Below, piece after piece: positions 58,330 to 64,000 of a stretch of 64,000 nt of DNA. The position numbers and the translations under genes are program-made. Where the stretch lies: NCBI GenBank assembly GCA_963842355.1, contig CAWJGC010000011.1, forward strand, positions 744,001-808,000, written 5' to 3'. A model generated the notes under the pieces. It did not search any database. It was not told where the DNA came from and saw only the letters and a list, made by a program, of their open reading frames with translations. This stretch comes from JASHPR01 sp963842355. GTDB lineage: Bacteria; Actinomycetota; Actinomycetes; Streptosporangiales; Streptosporangiaceae. Positions within the stretch are counted from its first letter, which is position 1. Every line of letters begins with the position of its first letter.

Positions 58330-59046
58330 TCAGTCAGCCTCGGATTTGCGTTCAGGCTGTTCGGTGTCTTCAAAGATTCTGGCCGCGTACGCGGCCGCCT
58401 GGGTCCGGCGCTCCATGCCGAGCTTGGCGAACAACGCGGAGACGTAGTTCTTGACCGTCTTCTCGGCCAGGAACATCCGCTCGCCGATCTGCCGGTTGGT
58501 CAGCCCGTCCCCGATCAGCTCCAGGATCCGCCGTTCCTGCCCGGTCAGGGCGGCCAGGGGGTCGGCGCGGGCGGCCTGGTCGCGCATCCGGCGCATCACC
58601 TTGCTCGCGGCCTGCGGGTCCAGCAGCGACTGCCCCGAGGCGATCGTGCGGACCGCGCCGACCAGGTCGGTGCCGCGGATCTGCTTCAGCACGTATCCCG
58701 CCGCCCCGGCCATGATCGCGTCGAACAGCGCCTCGTCGTCGCCGAAGGAGGTCAGCATCAAGCAGGCCACCTGCGGCATCGTCGACCGGATGTCCCGGCA
58801 CACGCTCACCCCGTCGCCGTCGGGCAGCCGCACGTCGAGCACGGCCACGTCCGGCCGCAGCGCCGGGATCCGGGCCAGCGCGGACGCCGCGGTCCCGGCC
58901 TCCCCGACCACGGTGATGTCCGGCTCGGCCTCCAGCAGTTCACGCACCCCGCGGCGGACGATCTCGTGATCATCGAGCAGGAATACGCCGATCTGGTGCC
59001 CGCCCGGCACCGTTGCGCCCCGCTCGGGCTGGCCTGTGTCACTCAT
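58330..59046 (-). CDS. devR: DevR/DosR-type response regulator
   Basis: 238 residues. NarL family: LLDDHEIVRRGVRELLEAEPDI, phospho-Asp in DVAVLDVRLPDGDGVSVCRDI, TSFGDDEALFDAIMAGAAGYVLKQI (switch residues T and K), then the helix-turn-helix LTGQERRILELIGDGLTNRQIGERMFLAEKTVKNYVSALFAKLGMERRTQAA. The order and wording closely follow mycobacterial DosR (DPLxxLTxQER, RMFLAEKTVKNYVS). Candidate binder of the 14-bp boxes. Its DevS-like partner at 30-32 kb is frameshifted. No box in its own upstream spacer (59047-59159). Confidence 0.93.
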   Translation of the reverse strand: MSDTGQPERGATVPGGHQIGVFLLDDHEIVRRGVRELLEAEPDITVVGEAGTAASALARIPALRPDVAVLDVRLPDGDGVSVCRDIRSTMPQVACLMLTSFGDDEALFDAIMAGAAGYVLKQIRGTDLVGAVRTIASGQSLLDPQAASKVMRRMRDQAARADPLAALTGQERRILELIGDGLTNRQIGERMFLAEKTVKNYVSALFAKLGMERRTQAAAYAARIFEDTEQPERKSEAD

Positions 59047-59159
59047 CTTGCGCTGGCATCCTCTCGCCGACGACTGCTATAGGCACCGCAGCCAGCCTAA
59101 ACCCGGCAGGCGGATGCTGGATCATGGTCTTGCTCAGGTCCTCTCACCGAACCCGCTGG

Positions 59160-59179
59160 CCCGGGTCAGCGGACCCGGG
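59160..59179. terminator. hairpin at the 3' end of the nitroreductase-like gene
   Basis: CCCGGGTC (59160-59167), loop AGCG, GACCCGGG (59172-59179). It spans the stop at 59166 on the minus strand. No U-run. Confidence 0.4.
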
Positions 59180-60146
59180 GCTTGCGGTCGAGGATGTCAT
59201 CGACCTCACGCCGGGGTGAGCCCGGCCCCGGGGGGCCGTAGCCGAACCGGATGACGATCTGCGGGCATTCCGGCCAGGGCCACCACCGTTCGTCCCGCGG
59301 CTCCATGTCGTGCCGCTCGATCGGCTGATACAGCAGCGACGTGGCCACACCGTGCCTGGCCGCGGTCAGCAGCACGCGCTGCAGGGCCTGGCCGGCCCGC
59401 AGCCAGTCGCCGGGCTCGTCCCGGGCGGTGGACAGCACCGCTAGCTGCGGCTGGGCCTCGTAGGCGCCGGACGGGCGCGCGATCGCGGGCGACGCGTAGC
59501 CGAAGTCCCGGACCGGTGCGGGTTCCACGGCCGGACGGTGGCCGAGTGCGCCGGCGGGAATGCCGTCGTCGGTTTCGGTTGCGATCCACTGACCCAGCTC
59601 CACCCGGTGGTCGAAGTCGGTGGCCAGCGCCTTGTCCGCCGCCGCGGCCAGTTCGAGCACCAGCGCCGCGTCGCGCAGGTTCAGCATGCGGAGTACCGCG
59701 AACTCCGATCCCGCCTCCCGCTCGAGCCCGATCTGCACCGACTCGGGGACCGGGTGCTCGGAGAACGGCGCGCGGCTGGTGTGGCGCTGGAAGACGCTCT
59801 CGAACATCTCGCGTTCCTGCGAGGTCGCCGGGCGGCCCGGCTCCAGCCGCACGGACGCCAGCAGCGTCGGCTCGCGGTCCGGGTCGGGAAGCGGCCATAC
59901 CAGCGGCTTGGCGCCGAGCGTGCGGATCGCGAGCCTGAGGTTGAACAGGGCGGCGCCGCAGCTCAGATGCAGCGCGCGGCCCCGGGGATCGGCGACCCAG
60001 AGCATCCGGTCCGGATCGCCGTGCACCTCGATGAGGTCGTCGGTGATCCAGAACCGCCACGGCTGGGTGTTGTGGATGGAGGGCGCGGCGCCCGCCGCGC
60101 TGATCAGCCGGCGGACGGTGCCATCCTCCGCTAGTGGCCTGAACAT
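59166..60146 (-). CDS. Acg-family nitroreductase-like protein
   Basis: 326 residues. LISAAGAAPSIHNTQPWRFWI is the Acg/NAD(P)H-nitroreductase start; later FESVFQRHTSRAPFSEHPVP, GQWIA, and GVATSLLYQPIERHD with WPECPQIVIRFGYG. The family (Rv2032 Acg, Rv3131) is DosR-controlled; some members have lost FMN reductase activity and sequester flavin. Third gene of the usp-gap-acg run on the minus strand. Confidence 0.92.
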   Translation of the reverse strand: MFRPLAEDGTVRRLISAAGAAPSIHNTQPWRFWITDDLIEVHGDPDRMLWVADPRGRALHLSCGAALFNLRLAIRTLGAKPLVWPLPDPDREPTLLASVRLEPGRPATSQEREMFESVFQRHTSRAPFSEHPVPESVQIGLEREAGSEFAVLRMLNLRDAALVLELAAAADKALATDFDHRVELGQWIATETDDGIPAGALGHRPAVEPAPVRDFGYASPAIARPSGAYEAQPQLAVLSTARDEPGDWLRAGQALQRVLLTAARHGVATSLLYQPIERHDMEPRDERWWPWPECPQIVIRFGYGPPGPGSPRREVDDILDRKPRVR

Positions 60147-60213
60147 GTCGTCCTCTTCCCTGGGCCGACCCGGCCCGGAGGCCGCGGGGTCGCTCCCCGC
60201 GGCCCCCGGATGG

Positions 60214-61215
60214 CTAGAGCCGCTCGCCCACGATCGCGGCGAGGTCGACGAGCCTGCACGTGTAGCCCCATTCGTTGTCGTACCAGCCGAACACCTTGGC
60301 CAGGCTGCCTGCCGCCTGGGTCAGTCCGGAGTCGAAGACACACGAGGCGGAGTCGCCGATCACGTCGCGGGAGACCAGCGGATCGGTGCTGTACCGCAGG
60401 ATGCCCGCCATGGGACCGGCCGCGGCCCCCTCGAACGCCCCGTTGATCTCGGCGGCGGTGACGTCCCGCTCGAGCACGGCGGTGAGATCGGTGAGCGACC
60501 CGTCCTCCACCGGGACCCGCACCGAAACCCCGTCCAGGCGCCCGGCCAGCGCGGGGATCACCTCACCGGTGGCCGAGGCCGCCCCGGTGCTCGTCGGGAC
60601 CATGTTGATCGCGGCGCTGCGCGCGCGGCGCAGGTCCTTGTGCGGGCCGTCGAGCAGCATCTGGTCGCCGGTGTAGGCGTGGATCGTGGTCATGAAGCCC
60701 CGGACCAGGCCGAACTCGTCGTTCAGCACCTTGGCCATCGGCGCCACGCAGTTCGTCGTGCACGACGCGTTCGAGATCACGTCATGCCGCTGCGAGTCGT
60801 ACTCGCCGTCGTTGACGCCGATCACGACCGTCAGGTCCACGCCCTTGCCGGGGGCGGACAGCAGTACCTTCTTCGCCCCGCCCTTCAGGTGCAGGGCCGC
60901 CTGGTCGCGGGTGCGGAACTTGCCCGTGGACTCCACGACGACGCCGACGCCGAGCTCACCCCAGTCGATCTCGGCCGGGTCGCGGCGGGACAGGACCCGG
61001 ACCGGGGTGCCGTCGATGATGATCGAATCGTCGGTGTGGGTGACCGCGGCGTTGAGACGGCCGTAGGTCGAGTCGAACTCGAGCAGGTGCGCCAGGGTCC
61101 GGGCGTCCGTGATGTCGTTCACGGCGACGACCTCGATATCGTCGCGCTCCAGCGCCCGGCGTACGAACGTCCGTCCGATACGCCCGAAGCCGTTGATTCC
61201 TACGCGGGTGGTCAT
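60214..61215 (-). CDS. gap: glyceraldehyde-3-phosphate dehydrogenase
   Basis: 333 residues. NAD site VGINGFGRIGRTFVRRAL, catalytic SNASCTTNCVAPMAKVL (Cys-His partner later), VPTSTGAA, VPVEDGSLTDL, and WYDNEWGYTCRLVDL. NAD-type. It is separated from pgk by 31 kb and placed between a USP and an Acg-like gene, so it may be a stress-specific second copy. AGGAGG before ATG 61215. Confidence 0.96.
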   Translation of the reverse strand: MTTRVGINGFGRIGRTFVRRALERDDIEVVAVNDITDARTLAHLLEFDSTYGRLNAAVTHTDDSIIIDGTPVRVLSRRDPAEIDWGELGVGVVVESTGKFRTRDQAALHLKGGAKKVLLSAPGKGVDLTVVIGVNDGEYDSQRHDVISNASCTTNCVAPMAKVLNDEFGLVRGFMTTIHAYTGDQMLLDGPHKDLRRARSAAINMVPTSTGAASATGEVIPALAGRLDGVSVRVPVEDGSLTDLTAVLERDVTAAEINGAFEGAAAGPMAGILRYSTDPLVSRDVIGDSASCVFDSGLTQAAGSLAKVFGWYDNEWGYTCRLVDLAAIVGERL

Positions 61216-61258
61216 GAAACTTCCTCCTCTTCAGGGCTTTGGGTCCCGGCGGCTGCCG

Positions 61259-61690
61259 CTAGCCCCGGATGACCGCGACCGGGCAGGCCGCGTGGTTCAC
61301 TACCTGCGTGCTCACCGAGCCCATCAGCAGGCCGGAGAACCCGCCGGCGCCGCGCGATCCGACCACGACCAGGTCGGCGCCGGCGGAGGCGGCGATGAGC
61401 TCCTTGGCCGGCAGCCCGCTCACCACGCGCACGGTCACCGAGGCGGGCTTGGCGTCACCCATCTGGCTGGCGGCCTTGGTGACCGCCTCCTCGGCCACCT
61501 GCCGGGCCTTGTCCTGCTCGGGCTGGTCCTCGGGGGCCCGCATCGGCCGACCGGTCCAGTGGCTGGCCGCCACCTGGTGCACGGCCAGGACGGTCAGCGG
61601 CGCGGCCTGCAGGGCCGCTTCCTTCATCGCCCACTCCAGGGTGCGCAGAGAGTGCTCTGAGCCATCGACGCCCACCACGATTCCAGGCAT
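61259..61690 (-). CDS. universal stress protein
   Basis: 143 residues; GAAGGAG before ATG 61690. GIVVGVDGSEHSLRTLEWAMKEAALQ and VVGSRGAGGFSGLLMGSVSTQVVNHAACPVAVIRG, both motifs intact. First gene of the usp-gap-acg operon; box pair upstream. Confidence 0.94.
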   Translation of the reverse strand: MPGIVVGVDGSEHSLRTLEWAMKEAALQAAPLTVLAVHQVAASHWTGRPMRAPEDQPEQDKARQVAEEAVTKAASQMGDAKPASVTVRVVSGLPAKELIAASAGADLVVVGSRGAGGFSGLLMGSVSTQVVNHAACPVAVIRG

Positions 61691-61776
61691 TGCCTGCTCC
61701 TTCTCCCGGGAGCTGCCATCCTCGGCAGCCATCACTCCCGATCTCAGGCTCGCGGCCGGGCAGGACCCATGGCCAG

Positions 61777-61812
61777 GGGCGTTGGGCAGCCAACCATCGG
61801 GCCTTTGGTCCC
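61777..61812. promoter_or_regulatory. paired DosR-like boxes between usp-gap-acg and hydrogenase
   Basis: GGGCGTTGGGCAGC (61777-61790) and GGGCCTTTGGTCCC (61799-61812) start 22 bp apart. The second is identical to the site at 22106. It can serve both the minus operon (start 61690) and the hydrogenase (start 61865). Confidence 0.65.
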
Positions 61813-61864
61813 TACCCGCTCTCGGGTCACCTGGCCGGCTGCGGGATGTGGCAGGGTAGGCCCC

Positions 61865-63166
61865 ATGACGCATCGGGGTGACCGCACGCTGACCGCCGCC
61901 GGGCTGGCCCGCGTCGAAGGCGAAGGCGCCATGTACGTCCGGGTCAGCGCCGGCCGGGTCGAGGAGGTGCGCCTCGACATCTACGAGCCGCCCCGGTTCT
62001 TCGAGGCGTTCCTGGCCGGCCGCTCCTTTACCGAGCCACCCGACATCACCGCCCGGATCTGCGGGATATGCCCGGTGGCCTACCAGACCAGCGCCTGCCA
62101 GGCGATCGAGGCGGCGTGCGGGGTCAGCCTGCCCGGCCCGGTCGCGGACCTGCGGCGCCTGCTGTACTGCGGCGAGTGGATCTCCAGCCACGCGCTGCAC
62201 ATCTACATGCTGCATGCGCCCGACTTCCTGGGCTATCCGGGCGCCGTGGAACTCGCTCGCGATCACCGGGAGATCGTGGAGCGCGGCCTGGCGCTCCGGC
62301 GGGTCGCTAACTCAATCATGGAAGTGATCGGCGGCCGGTCGGTGCACCCGGTCAACGTCCGCGTCGGCGGCTTTTACCGAGCGCCCTCGGCCGGCGACCT
62401 CGCCCCGCTCGCCGGGCCGCTGGCCCGCGCGCTCGACCTGGCGCTGGACACGGTGGCCTGGGTGTCCGGCTTCGACTTCCCCGACTTCAGCTTCGACCAC
62501 GAACTGCTGGCCCTGCGCGACCCCGGGCGCTATCCGATCGAGCGCGGGACGCTGGTCAGCAGCGGGGGACTGGAGTTCACGGCCGCCGATTTCGAGCGGC
62601 ACGTGATCGAGGAGCAGGTACCGCACTCCACCGCGCTGCACGCCAGCCTGGCCGGCCGCGACGGGAGTTACCTGACCGGGCCGCTGGCCCGGTACACGCT
62701 GAACTCGCGGTGGCTGCCGCCGGCGGCCGCCGCGGCCGCCCGCGAGGCCGGGCTCGGGCCCGCTTGCCGCAACCCGTTCCAGAGCATCATCGTCCGGGCC
62801 GTGGAGATCGTCGCCGCGGTCGAGGAGGCGATGCGGCTGATCGAGGCGTACCAGCCGCCCGCCCGGCCGTGCGCCGAGGTCGCGCCGCGGGCCGGGGCGG
62901 GTCACGGCGTGTCCGAGGCACCGCGCGGCGTGCTGTACCACCGGTACGAACTCGACGAGGCCGGGATCGTGCGCAGCGCGCGCATCGTGCCGCCGACCTC
63001 ACAGAACCAGGCCGCGATCCAGGACGACCTGCGCGGCTTCGTGCAGGACCGGCTCGACTTCGACGACGAGCGGCTCACCCACGACTGCGAGCAGGCGATC
63101 AGGAACTATGACCCGTGCATCTCGTGCGCGGCTCATTTCCTCAGCCTGCGGTTGGACCGGGATTGA
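61865..63166 (+). CDS. [NiFe] hydrogenase large subunit, cytoplasmic (group 3b-like)
   Basis: 433 residues. N-terminal ARVEGEGAMYVRV, Ni-site L1 RICGICPVAYQTSACQAIE, RRVANSIMEVIGGRSVHPVNVRVGGF, and L2 DPCISCAAHFLSLRLDRD at the C-terminus with a 9-residue tail for cleavage after His. All four Ni-binding Cys are present; L1 has Tyr where many groups have His. No leader and soluble, so a bidirectional NAD(P)-linked enzyme is likely. Small subunit lies on the other strand at the right edge. Confidence 0.92.
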   Translation: MTHRGDRTLTAAGLARVEGEGAMYVRVSAGRVEEVRLDIYEPPRFFEAFLAGRSFTEPPDITARICGICPVAYQTSACQAIEAACGVSLPGPVADLRRLLYCGEWISSHALHIYMLHAPDFLGYPGAVELARDHREIVERGLALRRVANSIMEVIGGRSVHPVNVRVGGFYRAPSAGDLAPLAGPLARALDLALDTVAWVSGFDFPDFSFDHELLALRDPGRYPIERGTLVSSGGLEFTAADFERHVIEEQVPHSTALHASLAGRDGSYLTGPLARYTLNSRWLPPAAAAAAREAGLGPACRNPFQSIIVRAVEIVAAVEEAMRLIEAYQPPARPCAEVAPRAGAGHGVSEAPRGVLYHRYELDEAGIVRSARIVPPTSQNQAAIQDDLRGFVQDRLDFDDERLTHDCEQAIRNYDPCISCAAHFLSLRLDRD

Positions 63167-63645
63167 CCAGGGTCGTGGTCATCGGCGTCGGGAACGAGTT
63201 CCGGCGCGACGACGGCATCGGCCCCGAGGTGCTGTCCCGGCTGCGGGAGCAGGCCGCGGCCGCCGGGCCGGGCGGGGTCACCGTGCAGTTCGTGAGCTGC
63301 GACGGCGAGCCGACCAGGATGATCGAGGCGTGGGACGGCGCGTCGCTGGCCCTGGTCGTCGACGCCGTGCTGGCCGACCCGCCGGTCCCGGGCAGGCGGC
63401 ACCGGATGGTCGTCGACCGGGCGGACGACGGCCCGGCCCGTGCGGTCAGCTCCCACGGGCTGGGCCTGGGTGAGGCGATCGGCCTGGGCCGGGCGCTCGA
63501 CCGGATGCCCGACCGGCTGATCGTTCATGCCGTCGAGGCGGCCGACGTCAGCCTGGGCGTCGGCCTGACCCCCGACGTGGCGGCCGCCGCGGGTGCCCTG
63601 ACCGCCGCCGTCCTGGCGGACCTGCACGCCGCCCGCCGCCGGTGA
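63163..63645 (+). CDS. [NiFe] hydrogenase maturation protease
   Basis: About 160 residues from TTG at 63163, overlapping the large-subunit stop; a GTG at 63175 is the alternative. VVVIGVGNEFRRDDGIGPEVLSRL gives the G-N-x-x-x-x-D-D-G/x-x-G-x-x-V motif with the Ni-binding acidic residue; VDAVLAD and SSHGLGLGEAIGLG follow. Endopeptidase that removes the large-subunit tail once Ni is loaded. Confidence 0.92.
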   Translation: MTRVVVIGVGNEFRRDDGIGPEVLSRLREQAAAAGPGGVTVQFVSCDGEPTRMIEAWDGASLALVVDAVLADPPVPGRRHRMVVDRADDGPARAVSSHGLGLGEAIGLGRALDRMPDRLIVHAVEAADVSLGVGLTPDVAAAAGALTAAVLADLHAARRR

Positions 63646-63658
63646 CGCGCCCCTTCGG

Positions 63659-64000
63659 CTAGCCGTCGGCGTCGGCCTGCCAGCCGCGGGCGGCGGGCCC
63701 GAAGCCCGGCGCGGCCACGTTGAACGTCGAGAACACCCGGTCGACGTCGCCGGAACTCATGCCGAGCCGCCGTAGCTGCGGGATGAGCGAGTCGGTGTTC
63801 GGCGCGGCCACCGGCCCGAAGCAGCCGTAGCAGCCGCGGTTGTAGGCCGGGCAGATGGCCCCGCAGCCGGCCTGCGTCACCGGTCCGAGGCACGGGGTCC
63901 CGTGCGCGACCATGACGCAGGTGTTGCCCCGGCGCTTGCACTCGTAACAGACGCTGTGCTCGGCTATGCCCGGCTTGCGCCCCGCCAGCAGCGCGGAGAT
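63659..64000 (-). CDS. [NiFe] hydrogenase small subunit, C-terminal part (cut by window edge)
   Basis: 114 codons visible, continuing past 64000. ISALLAGRKPGIAEHSVCYECKRRGNTCVMVAHGTPCLGPVTQAGCGAICPAYNRGCYGCFGP in essence: Cys sets for the medial and distal FeS clusters, as in group 3b small subunits (HyhS/delta). Stop TAG at 63659 faces the protease stop (14-bp gap), so the two hydrogenase subunits are on opposite strands. Confidence 0.88.
   Translation of the reverse strand: MSALLAGRKPGIAEHSVCYECKRRGNTCVMVAHGTPCLGPVTQAGCGAICPAYNRGCYGCFGPVAAPNTDSLIPQLRRLGMSSGDVDRVFSTFNVAAPGFGPAARGWQADADG

Noticed and set aside
1..64000. CRISPR arrays, tRNA and rRNA genes
   Set aside because: No regularly spaced direct repeats with unique spacers and no tRNA/rRNA-like sequence were seen by eye.

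Overview
The window is very GC-rich. Its genes are tightly packed, with GTG starts, ATGA/GTGA stop-start overlaps and strong GGAGG-type ribosome binding sites. The protein families (Rv1733c-like, HspX-like Hsp20, Acg-like nitroreductase, DevR, GAF-ANTAR, DUF2267, DUF1918, DUF222-HNH) are those of an actinobacterium. A Streptosporangiales- or Streptomyces-like soil lineage is plausible, but sequence alone cannot fix genus. Most of the window reads as a dormancy/hypoxia (DosR-type) gene island.

Layout. 0-11 kb: acetate kinase, diverging from a GNAT/acyl-CoA-synthetase fusion that has lost its catalytic parts; a DUF3048 protein; a universal stress protein (USP); a KdpD-like protein without membrane segments or phospho-His; a CBS-BON protein; DUF2267. 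11-20 kb: small Cys-containing protein, then a complete nine-gene V/A-type ATPase operon on the minus strand. 20-25 kb: ornithine carbamoyltransferase with a scrap of arginine deiminase upstream, two flavin-fold proteins, a USP, a His-less kinase-like membrane protein and an Rv1733c-like protein. 25-35 kb: second GNAT/acyl-CoA synthetase with its catalytic residues, PGK, phosphoglycerate mutase, a DevS-type GAF kinase split by a frameshift, a USP, and an OmpR-type two-component pair. 35-39 kb: a coupled redox operon (anchor protein, ApbE, ferric-reductase-like membrane protein, NuoF-like protein, ferredoxin). 38.8-42 kb: a mosaic of truncated genes (DUF222-HNH, DegT aminotransferase, TPR regulator, HsdR) around an intact NUDIX and a 5-formyl-THF cyclo-ligase-like gene. 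42-51 kb: exported hydrolase, methyltransferase, DoxX-like protein, a second two-component system, a P2-type cation ATPase and two TrkA-like proteins. 51-64 kb: USPs, HspX-like Hsp20, an isolated kinase-dimerisation-like protein, two GAF-ANTAR proteins, the DevR regulator, an Acg-like nitroreductase, GAPDH, another USP, and a [NiFe] hydrogenase large subunit with its protease facing the C-terminus of the small subunit at the right edge.

The connecting thread is a 14-bp partly palindromic element, roughly GGGACCTTNGGTCCC-like, found in about twenty intergenic regions and repeatedly present as pairs exactly 22 bp apart. Its resemblance to mycobacterial DosR boxes and the DevR ortholog at 58.3-59.0 kb make DevR the obvious candidate binder. 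Read this way, the island couples low oxygen or stress to substrate-level ATP (acetate kinase, PGK, OTC), proton or sodium pumping by the V-ATPase, H2 redox chemistry, cation balance, chaperoning and USPs. A second repeat, CTTARCnAGATCTKA, links the promoters at 43.2 and 47.3 kb and may belong to the 45-47 kb two-component system.

Functions are family assignments from motifs read by eye. Regulation is inference from sequence motifs. No database search was possible.
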